Shown here piece after piece: positions 49,200 to 59,950 of a stretch of 64,000 nt of DNA. A program made the translations under genes and the position numbers. The stretch is from Siphonodentalium dalli. Taxonomy: Eukaryota > Mollusca > Scaphopoda > Gadilida > Siphonodentaliidae. The notes under the pieces were generated by a model. That model was not told the origin of the DNA, did no database searches, and saw only the letters and a list, made by a program, of their open reading frames with translations. The number at the start of each line of letters is the position of its first letter. Positions within the stretch are counted from its first letter, which is position 1. The stretch covers positions 14,370,450 through 14,434,449 of the forward strand of contig CP136069.1 in NCBI GenBank assembly GCA_032622095.1, in the 5' to 3' direction.

Positions 49200-49760
49200 T
49201 GGCGGAGAGTAGCGATGAAACAAATAGTGAATTTGATATTCTTGCTGCGCCCAATATTTCGTATACTACTGTACACGATCTTCAACGAGACACTCAGATG
49301 TTCGGTCCATTATCTTCATATTACTGTTCATCTCGTTTTTCAAGTGACAATTCCAAATAAGTAATCAGTTGTTTGACTTGAATGGACAGAGTTACCTTCC
49401 TGACCCGATAAAAATAACAACCGATGCGGATAAATTGGACTATATAATGAAAGTAGTAGCCAATGTAAATAGAAAAACGTGACTGTTCGATTCACTCTCC
49501 AAAAATGTCTACGAAATGAATAACAAACTTAGAAATATTGAATTATCATGCAAACACTCACGGGACGAGTCGGATCAATATAAACGAGACATGCTAACCT
49601 AGAAAACATCATGCAAACACTCACGGGACGAGTCGAATCAATATAAACGAGACATGCTAACCTAGAAAACATCATGCAACCACTCACGGGACGAGTCGAA
49701 TCAATATAAACGAGACATGCTGACCTAGAAAACATCATGCAACAAGTAAAATGATTCAAA
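49200..49760 (+). pseudogene. Possible retroelement ORF1-like relic with coiled-coil character
   Basis: A frame starting MAESSDETNSEFDIL at about 49,199 stays open to 49,360. A second frame gives DADKLDYIMKVVANVNRK and, after an in-frame TGA, LFDSLSKNVYEMNNKLRNIE, a heptad-like charged segment reminiscent of LINE ORF1 coiled coils. It then runs into a 63-bp tandem repeat that includes a TAG. No zinc knuckle or RNA-recognition motif was recognised. It could equally be a degenerate host exon. Confidence 0.3.
49547..49743. repeat. 63-bp tandem repeat, three copies
   Basis: Copies start at 49,547, 49,610 and 49,673 (unit begins CATGCAAACACTCACGGGAC) with one to three substitutions each, plus a partial fourth. 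The period is 21 codons, so the surrounding frame is preserved, although each unit contains a TAG in that frame. Confidence 0.95.
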
Positions 49761-50720
49761 TTTAATATGGAGAAGAAAGTGAATTGAATGTTACACGATA
49801 GAGCTAAATTGGCATTGAAGATGCATTATCCGAATTAATGCTCCCAAATTACTGTTTCTATGGCTTCGGATTCACATGACCGAAAAATCTTTGCATTTGG
49901 TGGAGACAAAGAGGGCCTGAAAGTTTCATCTTTGCATGTTTTCATAGTACTCGAACGCTACAGCTTTGTATTATGTAAAAATTCGCATGACGGAATGATA
50001 AAATACTGGCTAAGCGGGTTCTATAGTACAGCAATAATACCATTTTTGTAAAAATTCATTATTAGATAACAACTGCATAGGCTACATTATTGATTTTTCA
50101 CGCCGTGATCACGACGGTTCATCCGCGCGGATAAAGGTGAGTGCGATTAGCTGGGTACACGTTCTTTGTAATGCGGTCACGGAATCTCAATTTTTAACCC
50201 ATTGAGATAGTTTACGCTCAATGGAGTTGAAGAAGATAGCCATGTCAGCGGCCTAGATTTTATTTATGAATGGAATTAAAGAGATACAGTTTTCGGGCTT
50301 GGTCCCAAAACGTATATATAAACGATCTTTGTGCGAAGGTACACGGATACGCGGTGAATCGGTTGTGGATTTCGTGTTGAAACGTGACAGTTACTGATAA
50401 TTTCAGCCTAAGTTGCGTTAATAATCAGTGGACCCCAAAAATATTTACCATGACAGTATATAACTTATTTGATCCGCATGGCATTTATGTGCTCAAGAAG
50501 TTTGCGTTCACCTTGTGGTCTAAACAATTTAATTTGGCCAATAGTGCCGCACAGAATGTTCCATGAGTGAATTCTTAGAACAAATCGGGGTCCCCTGATC
50601 CTTAACGTACCAATGTAGTAGTGCGTGTTGGTTATAAACCAAATGTCATATGTTTACCTAAATTCAGCCGATTAGTTGGTATAAATGGAAGTGACCGAGA
50701 ATTGGGTATAGTTTAACTGT
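49761..50720. other. Gene-free stretch
   Basis: No exon recognised. Short open frames at 49,860-50,051 and 50,384-50,566 show no domain. Confidence 0.4.
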
Positions 50721-51120
50721 TTAACCCTTTACCCAACAGAAGGGCCCTGTGCCAATGCATTCTCTTATATATGCGAGTCGACCATAGGTCGCCTCGCATA
50801 TATAAGAGAATGCATTGGCTTAACACATTAAAAATTATACAATTGTTAAAGAATGTAAGACAAAATGGTAAAAAGTGTTAAAAACAGATTTTTTTTAGGC
50901 CAATGCATTCTCTTATATATGCGAGGCGACCTATGGTCGACTCGCATATATAAGAGAATGCATTGGCACAGGGCATAACTGTAACTATCACAATGTGGTC
51001 AAGGAGCCGGTTCCAATGATATCCATATTTGTATGGTTCTATTGAGACAGACCGAAGATATTTTAGGCTGTTGAAGCTTTATTTGGCCGGTTTTGGCCGG
51101 TTTGTTGGGTAAAGGGTTAA
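50721..51120. mobile_element. piggyBac-type double-hairpin MITE, family C, copy 2
   Basis: Element 50,725-51,116 starts CCCTTTACCCAACAGAAGGG and ends TGTTGGGTAAAGGG, with TTAA at 50,721-50,724 and 51,117-51,120. It is the copy at 6,304-6,734 in opposite orientation. The long unique end (AAGATATTTTAGGCTGTTGA side) is on the right here and on the left there. The two 67-bp hairpins at 50,752-50,818 and 50,900-50,966 have perfectly paired CCAATGCATTCTCTTATATA arms. Confidence 0.92.
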
Positions 51121-52290
51121 GTAGATGGTGCTATATATATATGTTTTAAAATCGAGGTTGGATGTCCCCGGAGACCCTGGACGAGGGAGTGTTGGTCCAC
51201 ATTGGAATTTCCAAATGAAGACCCATCCTTGACACAGGTCTAAAATACCAAGTTCGAGAACAGCCATCGCAACCCCAGCATGGGTTGAATTTTTCCAGCT
51301 GCATGGTAACTCAAACTTTTCAACTATTAAGGTCTAGATGTTCCCACTTCTAATATTTCAGCCGCTGCCCCTACCCAAAGCTAGCTAGACAAATCAGGTT
51401 CCACCCTTGGTAATATTGCTATATAAAGTTGTTGTGGCCATTTAAAGGGCAACCGATATGTGTGTTTGCCGACCTTTTTCGACAAACCATTAAGAAACAT
51501 GTAACATAAAACATCTGAAAATGGTAAGTATTCCACACGATACCGAAGGAATTACTTTTCACCGTGCGCAATTGTGGTCAAAATAAACCAAGTATCGGAA
51601 ACTAGTCACATATAATGTACCTTTATTCATCAACTAAATCACTCATCAACTGACACAAATAGGCATTGCCATATCATTCGCATATATCATTAGAGTAATT
51701 TCCCTTGACAAAATCACAAATGTTTAGATGTGCGTTTAACGAACGATGGTCGATAGTACTCGATGTGCCGTCTTTTTGTGATCTACACGAAATCGCGTTC
51801 GCTGTTAGATTACAGTGGTCTATAGTACTCGACCCCTTTTGTACAGCTCAAATAAGCCTGCTAGTACAAAAATTGTATTATATAGTATAGGCCCCTGAAC
51901 AGCGAGCTAGCGGATATTACAGTAGACAATATCGAATAAACCAAAACAAAATTAAATTATGTATCCACGGAATTAGAGAATATTCTACATTCGGCAGTAT
52001 CTGACAAAAAGACACTGCAACAAATAAATTAAACAAGACAGTCAATGACTGTGGGTAGTTCACCAGACTTTAAAGACTTAGAAGACTGGGACTCTGAAGA
52101 CTACAGCAGTCAGTACTTGAGACACGTAGTACTAAACATGGACATAGCTGGAGGTTCTCAGATGAGCAGGGCTGTTCACCTTGAAATTTCTAATTGCTCA
52201 CCACTGACAAAATGCCTTACCATTTTTATAGAAGACAACCATACCACAGTACTAAGTTCACACAAATCCTTTTGCACCCCCTCGTAGGTT
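51121..52290. other. Gene-free stretch
   Basis: Only a short imperfect duplication (GGTCGATAGTACTCGA near 51,748 and GGTCTATAGTACTCGA near 51,817) stands out. No exon was recognised. Confidence 0.4.
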
Positions 52291-52456
52291 GAATTTTACA
52301 ACCAGTAGTGGTACTTCAAGCTCTCAAACGTTTGAAAATTAACAACCTGACATTCCCCATAAAGCTAAAATTTGAATTTTACAACTGGTACCGGTACTCC
52401 AAGCTCTCAAACTAGTGAAAATTACCGACCTGACAGCCCCCATAAAGTAAAAATTT
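52291..52456. repeat. 83-bp tandem duplication
   Basis: GAATTTTACAACCAGTAGTG at 52,291 and GAATTTTACAACTGGTACCG at 52,374 start two colinear ~83-bp copies, both ending with CCATAAAG and AAAATT. Similar wording occurs near 755-800, so it is probably from a dispersed repeat. Confidence 0.75.
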
Positions 52457-52639
52457 GTGGCTAATTCGGTCTAACAGTTTAACCTGAAGTAGGAACATAT
52501 GAACTGTTGGTTTAAGAACATACTGGTTGGAAAATCAAATCAGACTATGAGAACAATTCTAACCTATTTTTGGTGTGAAAATCTAATCTACAACTAATGT
52601 TGTATCAGGCATGACATTTTCAACTGTTGAAAATTTGAT

Positions 52640-54310
52640 AAAAGTAGGGGGTCAAAACTCCACCCCTCTACACACCCTCCACATTGCCTCAAACATTGCC
52701 CCACCAGGCAGCCTATAAATCAATATTATTATACCTGTACCAAACAGCATAGATACAGGTAGGGGGTGGGGGAGAGTTAAATATCTTATCTCTGCCCCTA
52801 TTTGAACAAATGTGAATCCCCATCCATGAGATCCATTCATCTAATAAATTCAAAGGGGAGATTTAAGAGTCGAAGTGAATTGATTTCCTTCAAAATTTTC
52901 CTAAAAATAACCCTATTTGAACAAATCTGAACCCAAGCACCCTCCATACAGACAAAGAGACAAATTCAATCCAATATAACCTTCAATTTTTCCTTGAAAT
53001 CTCAGGATATGATTTCACCTGGATAAGTGGTGGTTAAGAAAATAATACTGGAATAGCCAAGTCTGAATTTAGTGCGTCTGACATTTGCAGAATGAGGTCC
53101 CCAAAAGGTGAATTTAATAATGCTATGCCGCAAGGTGGGCTAGCATCACCAAATTCGCCCTCTGAAGACAGCATTCTGATTAGGCCCCATCTGCCATGGG
53201 AAACCTAGGATTGATTGAAGTTCTCCAGTTGAAGTTGGTGATATACCCCCCATTGAGCAGCTCGATTATGCATTTTATCTTCCAAATTAAGGGATATAGA
53301 AACTGAACAGAACAGAAGGGAAAAAATACCTACAAAATGTCAATTTGATACTCTAGATACTTCCCAGAATATGAGGCATAAGCATAGTGAGGTCCCTGGA
53401 GGTTGTATTTGGTGATGCTAGCCTGTTGTACGAGGTAGCATAACTAAATTCACCCTCTGTGGACCTTATTCTGCAAATTCAGACACACTAAATGCAGACT
53501 TGAGAACAGAATTTTATTTTAATTTGATAATGACAACAGACAGCAGTGCAAGAGTAGTTGTTTATACAAACTGTCTGATATCTGTTATTCTAATCTCAAT
53601 TAATGACAATGACTGTGTCGGTCTCTATGTAGCTAATACCTGACCCAGTCATCTGGTAGAAAATAACTCTCTGCTTCTGGTGAGCAGAGGTATTGTGATA
53701 TGATATGGGGTGTTGTTGGGGGCAGGGTGGATTGGGAGCATGATGGGGATCTGGGTCATGTGGGGTGGGGTAATGCAAAGTTTCAGTAATTTAATTATTG
53801 ATTAAAGTTTCATAAATCTGCGGATGTTATAATGGTGTTAGTTTTTTTCAAATTTTATAACATGATTAATACAAAAACAAATGTTTTGTCAAACTAAGCA
53901 AGGAGTTCAATCTGAATTTTGTTTGTTTTTGTTTGTTGAGTTATGTCCCTGGCTTCTCCCACATATGACCCAGTGACCTCATTTTAACAAATCTGAACTC
54001 CAGTCACACAAGAACCCTGCATACCAAATATGAACCCATTTGATCCGATGGTACAAGAGAAGAAGTCGTTTTAAGAAATACTATGGAGGGAAAGAGTTAT
54101 GGCCCTGTCTTCGCAACTATTTGAACCAGTGACCTCATTTGAACAAATCTTAATGCTAGTTACCAAGGGAACATCCACACCAAATATGAACCCATTCGGT
54201 CTTATGGATCGGCCGAAGAAGATGTTTAAAGAATTGTTGACGGACGGATGGACGTACGTACGAGGAGTGATGACTATAGCTCCACCGGAGACTTCGTCTC
54301 AGGTGAGCTA
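52640..54310. mobile_element. Modular repeat element ending in GGAC-rich run and GTGAGCTA hairpin
   Basis: Direct modules contain ATTTGAACAAATCTGAAC followed by ACACCAAATATGAACCCATT (clearest at about 53,970-54,050 and 54,128-54,200; older copies near 52,798 and 52,913). The right end has GACGGACGGATGGACGTACG, then a hairpin TAGCTCCACCGGAGAC / GTCTCAGGTGAGCTA at about 54,277-54,310. GGAC runs followed by a GTGAGCTA-ending hairpin are, from general knowledge, common at ends of dispersed repeats in mollusc genomes. The left boundary is uncertain. A family A MITE is inserted at 53,058. Confidence 0.6.
53058..53502. mobile_element. Double-hairpin MITE, family A, copy 2 (expanded)
   Basis: Ends CAAGTCTGAATTTAGTGCGT (53,058) and the complement reaching CAGACTTG at 53,502. 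Inside are the same GCAGAATGAGGTCC, GGTGAATTTAATAATGCTA and GGCTAGCATCACCAAATTC blocks as at 4,280-4,537. The two hairpins are separated by about 210 bp of extra sequence (about 53,185-53,390). Hairpin pairing is more decayed than in copy 1. Confidence 0.78.
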
Positions 54311-55050
54311 AAAATGAAGCACAATAGTTTGTCTTGGTTTACATATTATTTGCGTTCGCTCGATTACCAGATACAGAAGAGACAGAAAACGATACCGCAT
54401 TAACCCCACCACTGCTAATAAATTTATAATGATTAATATCCGTCGGCTTTATGATTTGTCTTTAATCACGCTGGTCATCCTATAATCCGGGCTGCGGACA
54501 GTAACCGCGGTGCTGGCGTCAGTAAACCGCACGTTGGGCCATAACAATTAAACTTTTCCATATCAGGGCTAGACTAACTGGTTAAAAGTGGTCAATTTAG
54601 AAGTTATACTAACAAATGGAAGACGTGTGTGATAGGCAATACCTATTTATGCTGTGCAAGGAGATTAGAGAAAATTCAGATATCAGTTCTCGAGAGAAAA
54701 AAAGACAATCTTAGTCGAGTGCATTCGGAATGTCTGGGTAAATTAAAGTTTCATGAACCAAAACTTTCACTGCAGACGCTCGAGATTGTTTTTTTAATGT
54801 TGAGCAGTCTATATGGAACAATCTATCCTTGACGTCTTTTGGTACTAAAAACCCCAAATCCCTATCCAGTAACTCGAATAAAGACATCTTTCCAAACATA
54901 CCGTACATCGATAAAGTAAAACTTAATTAGGGCATGAGTAAACTCCGACACGGTCAAAATCATGCCTGCAAAGGGGTTCTTTTCTTTTTTCTTTTTTTCT
55001 TTGCCAATATAATACATATTTGAAAAACATTTTACAGCATGTATAAAGCA
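54311..55050. other. Gene-free stretch
   Basis: No exon or repeat was recognised. There is a T/C-rich run near 54,980-55,005. Confidence 0.4.
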
Positions 55051-57300
55051 TCGAATGTCAAACTAGCAGTTTAACATTCGTTTGGCGTTCGTTTGGCGTT
55101 GGACCCAATTTCGACCCAAACATTTTTTTTTAGTTTTTAGAGCGAAAGGTCTTATTTTTACCCAATCCGTGCTCCGCCACACGAATCTGGTCAAACTTTC
55201 CCTGAGATGATTTTGTATAGGCCGCTATAGAGGGCACAGACCATGCTTATTGGCCGACCGACCCCAAATTTGGAGAGGAAGTGCCTCCCCATAAGTAATG
55301 GTCATAACCAAATGCAGGGATCGCAGACTGTTACCGATTTCAAAATCAAATATTTTCGTATGAAGTTGCTTAGGCGTTCGGCGTTAGACACTCAGTTGAT
55401 TTCGACTTAGAAAAGTTTGACTTGAAAATCGATTTTTGGTTTTTCGAGTGAAAGGTCTTATTTATATACAAGCCGTGTTTATGGGCCGATTGGCTCCAAA
55501 TTTGGTGTGGTCATGTGTCCCGAATAGGAATTATCGTGACCAAATGCAATGGTCGCAGATTACAAACCAATTTATAAATATTAAGTAAAATCGAATGTCA
55601 AACTAGCAGTTTAATATTCGTTTGGCGTTCGTTCGTTATAGGCGTTCGACGCAATATTAATTTTCAGTTTTTCGGGTGAGAGGTCTATTTTTTTACCCAA
55701 TTCGTGCTCCGCCACACACATCTCGTCAAAATTCCATCATTTCCCCCAATTTCCGGACCCCGCTGGACTTAAATTCCCTCCGCCACACGAATCTGGTCAA
55801 AATTTCCCTCAGATGATTTTGTATAGGCCGCTATAGAGGGCGCAGGCCATGCTTATTGACCGACCGATCCCAAATTTGGTGAGGGAGTGCCTCCCCACAA
55901 GTAATGGTCATAACCAAACGCACGGATCGCAGACTGTTATACCGATTTCAAAATTTTCAAGAAAAATCGATTATTTTGACTTGAAAATCGATTTTTGGTT
56001 TTGCGAGTGAAAGGTCTTATTTTGACCCAATTGGTGCTCCGCCACACGGATCTGGTCAAAATTTAATCGTTTCCCCCAATTTCCGGACCCCGCTGGACTT
56101 AAATTTCTTCAGATGATTTTGTATTGACCGATATAGAGGGCACATGCCATGCTTATTGACCAACCGACCCCAAATTTGGCGAGGGAGTGACTCCCCACTA
56201 GCAATTCTCAGCATCCCACGTTTTTATATAATCATTATGGTTAATATGAAGGACACAGCTCAGCATCCCACGTTATTATATAATCATTATTGAAACCGTA
56301 TATCAAGGCACTATAACAAAATAATCGGTGACTCAAAATTTAAATGGGCCTTTAATCTAATCTTCATAAACACTAAGATGAACACGATGTGGATACATCA
56401 TTCTTGAATTGTTAATATAGTTTATTTAGAAAGTTTATGTATTAAACAATATAATATTTAATTCCTTTTACTCTGTGATTCATGAATTAATTATCTCAAT
56501 CAGTTCTAAAGGTAGTTAGTGTGACATTCCCTTTTACTTAATATTTATAAATGGGTTGTAGTCTGCGATCCATGCATTTGGTCACGGTGACTCCTAGTCG
56601 GGTTACATGTCCACACCAACTTTCGAGCGAATCGGCCGATAGACAGCTTGTATAATTATAGCCCCCTATAATATTTTAGCACAAAAATCATCGAAGCGAA
56701 AGTCCAACGGGGTTCCGGAAATTTGGGAAAACGATGGTATTTTGACCAGATTCGTGTGGCGGAACTCGAATTGGGTCAAAATAAGACCTTTCACTCGAAA
56801 AACTGAAAATTATTTTTTGGGATAAAATTTTCGAATATCCACAGATTGTCTAACGCTGAACGCCTAACCAAATTCACACGAAAATACTATTGGAGAGGAA
56901 CCCCTCACCAAATTTGGTGTTGGTCGGTCAATAACCATGGCATATATATGTGCCCTCTATAGCGGCCTATACAAAATCATCTAAGCGGGGGGTCTGGAAA
57001 ATGGGGAAACTGAAGAAATTGGGACCAAATTCGAGTTGGGGAGTACGTAATGGGTTAAAAAAACACATTTCGCGCAAAAAATAAAAAATCGGGTCTGGAA
57101 AATTGAAATACCGAGAAAACTTCAGAAAATTCGAGCGGGGGAGCACGAACTGAACCAATGGAGCGCTTCTCCCGCCACAACCAGAAATTGGATTTTTAAT
57201 GAAATTTTCTAAGTTGAATGTCAAACGAATGTCGAACGCCGAACGCCCAACCAACTTCACGCGAATGTCAAACGAATGTCGAACACCGAACGCCTAACTA
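55051..57300. repeat. Complex direct and inverted repeat array (540-bp period)
   Basis: TCGAATGTCAAACTAGCAGT occurs at 55,051 and 55,591, giving a 540-bp direct repeat. Modules GTGAAAGGTCTTATTTT, CTCCGCCACACGAATCTGG, GATTTTGTATAGGCCGCTAT and CCAAATTTGGTGAGGGAGTG recur three to four times up to about 56,200. From about 56,540 to 57,300 the same modules return inverted (AAGACCTTTCACTCGAAAAA, GCCCTCTATAGCGGCCTATA). The array ends in two GAATGTCAAACGAATGTCGA units. A separate ~52-bp duplication (CAGCATCCCACGTT at about 56,209 and 56,260) sits near the hinge. No coding signal. Confidence 0.8.
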
Positions 57301-58054
57301 ACTTCACACACCTATAGACCAGACCATTGTAGAAACAGTGATAGAAGATTCCTAAAGCAAAGTAACGCTGTATTATTTAACATGAAGACGGTACATGGAG
57401 TCTATTAAGGTTATGAACTGACAACATATGCAGATGTCCCCATTATCGATCGTAACACTCCGATTGTGCGCCGAGCATATTGAATGGGTTCTATTTTTGA
57501 CGAAGCTAGGAAGTTCTTTGTAATTAATCTTTGAAGAATAATTTAGTGATACGTCTGTAGTAAAAAAACATTTCATAGTATTAACATTTAAAGTTCGATG
57601 AAGTTTTTATGAATATTTGAAAGAAACAGTTGGAATGAAAGCTGATTTCAAGAAGATTCGAAATTATTTAATAAATTTTTCCATTGAAATAATACCACCA
57701 ATAGGAGAAACTTCCATGCTTTGAATAATTCCGAAACACTTTGAAACAGTTTGCGGTTCCAAATTTTGAATCCCTTGGTGATGAAAACCCTACGAATGGA
57801 CATGTCTAGTAAGTCTACTAATTGTTAGGGACCAGGTAAATGAAACCTTTGACGATAAAACAGGATCACGAATTTAGGGATGGGTTTTTGAAAACAGAGA
57901 AATCCGAGGAAACACGCTTAGAGTGAATGTTCCATTAGACTCGGATCCAGAACGTTCCATAATCGATTTTCATATTCTTAACATTTATTCAAAGAATGCG
58001 CGATTTGTGATTAATTTTTCCGCTATAAGGTTCCATAATCAATTCTTCTCTTAG
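57301..58054. other. Gene-free stretch
   Basis: Nothing recognised beyond AT-rich sequence. Confidence 0.4.
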
Positions 58055-59135
58055 AATGATGCAGTGACAAATATGGTTACTGTACACCCGTTTGACTGTG
58101 GGAATGAGTGAATTGATAAGGTGTATAAGGTCACCCATTCATCGATACTATACTCTCATTGTGAAATGCAGTCGCCATATAAAACCATTCAATAATTTCG
58201 CCATGAAAAAATTACACATATAAATAGATTTGTTAATTTGGGGTGACATGTATTTGTATGTTTACAGGGGCACAAATTCAGAGGGGTTTGATACATAAAG
58301 GTAGATTTTTACAATAAACGACAGTTGACAGGGGCCGCAAAGGGGGTTTGAGTCATTCAGTGCGATGGCCGCGTTTGTGATAGCTGCAGACGCCGAGTCG
58401 TTCATTTTTTTTTAGATCGATTGGTGATTCCAGAAGGTTCCATATGCAATTGTCTACTCTAATATGACGCGCCGTCGAACATATTAGAATAAAAGGTCGC
58501 AGACCACATGTCCCCCGACTCGAGTGGTAAACTTCATGATTGGAATTGTTAGAAGGATACTATTTGCAACATTAGCTATATAGATGTTGCAAATCACTAA
58601 CATGTTAGGAACAATATCCCAGAGTTTCAAATCTCTACATTTAAAACTGTAGGAGGAGTTGATTACACCATGAAGGTCCCCAATCCCATCCAAAAGGCAA
58701 AAATGTTCCAAATTCGAAAACCCCCCCAAAAATATGGAAAAATTTATATTTTTGATTAGCTATATAGATGTTGCAAATCACCAACATGTTAGGAACAATA
58801 TCCCAGAGTTTCAAATCTCTACGTTTAAAACTGTAGGAGGAGTTGATTACACCACGAAGGTACCCAATCTCGGACGCACGGACGGACGCACGGACGCACG
58901 GACGGACGGACGAGGGTCATTTCTATAGTCCTCCGACGGAAAAGTCGGGGGACAAAAATGCACGATAGAAACGCTATAAAAGGACTGGCCTCGATTAAGC
59001 CCATTAGAAAAAAGCTGTGAGAAGTTTACGTGATATGGTAACTATAATAATATATAGGGGCAAATGTGGGAGGGACCTCCTGAATAAAAAATCAATAGGA
59101 ATCACGCCCCTATAAGGTATCGTGCCGGTCAACGT
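58055..59135 (+). repeat. Dispersed repeat family G, copy 2 (interrupted)
   Basis: Colinear with the reverse complement of 48,382-48,975 on both sides of a ~460-bp insertion: the left part is 58,055-58,489 and the right part 58,954-59,135. No frame is open through it. Confidence 0.88.
58490..58953. mobile_element. Inserted element with GTCCCCCGACT ends inside repeat G
   Basis: Exact 11-bp terminal inverted repeats GTCCCCCGACT (58,510-58,520) and AGTCGGGGGAC (58,943-58,953). Inside, a ~114-bp block beginning TTAGCTATATAGATGTTGCA is present twice (58,572 and 58,756, 184 bp apart). A GGACGCACGGACGGACGCAC run lies at 58,871-58,912 near the right end. Comparison with the uninterrupted copy places the insertion after ATTAG (about 58,489) and before AAAAATGC, leaving ~20 bp of unexplained extra sequence left of the TIR. 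Confidence 0.75.
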
Positions 59136-59950
59136 ACATACCTGCTGTTACCACTTTAACAAACGCATAGATAAATTTGATACAATACTTTACAATGTAT
59201 AGTTCAATATTTTGAATATGCTTTCTCAATTCTAACAGCTATTTTTCGCAAACCCCGTAAGCGATGCATAAAATTGCATGGCAATCGAGTGGTTAAAACC
59301 TATATTTTACAAATACGGCCCACAATTGCAGGATAAACTGTTCAAAAACTTACTTGTAAAACAGACGATGAACACAACATTCATGGACGGCACCGGAACG
59401 ATGTCCACGCTTTACTACAGGAGGAAATATACCGTCAATTTCAAACTCAATATTTCTCGATAAAAACATATTGTACAACTTCTACATGTATCGACAGATC
59501 TAATGGTAGCCTTCCCAACTAAAATGGAATAATTTATCACCAGTATCCACCTTCTTCCTATATTTTAAGATAATCACGTAGGGACTTCATAATAGACAAA
59601 CGATGGCCAAACGTTATGTGAAATTACTGCTTAAAGACAAGAACAGCAATATATAAATTGTTGGCAAATTTTCGTTTGTGTGGAAGGCCAATGGCTATAC
59701 CATAGTGAATAGATTTTCTCAAAAATTGGCAGAGCAAACGAAAAAACACTGTCAAATTAATTCGCTACAAATAGTAAATAGTTTGATCTGGGAGAACCGA
59801 CTGGCATCGGGTGGCTTAATATAACAGGGATGTGTCAAAGATAGTTGGGCAGCAGCAGTTAAGTCACTAATGATAACTGTTGGACAAGTTCATAAATTCG
59901 CAATTAAACCTGTGTGTGATATTGCAACCTCTGAATCGAACCTTTTTACC
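59136..59950. other. Gene-free stretch
   Basis: The frame at 59,278-59,463 has no recognisable domain. Nothing else seen. Confidence 0.4.

Noticed and set aside
54277-54310. Terminator or riboswitch hairpin
   Set aside because: The hairpin is the end of a dispersed repeat (GGAC run plus GTGAGCTA), and such bacterial signals are not expected in this genome.
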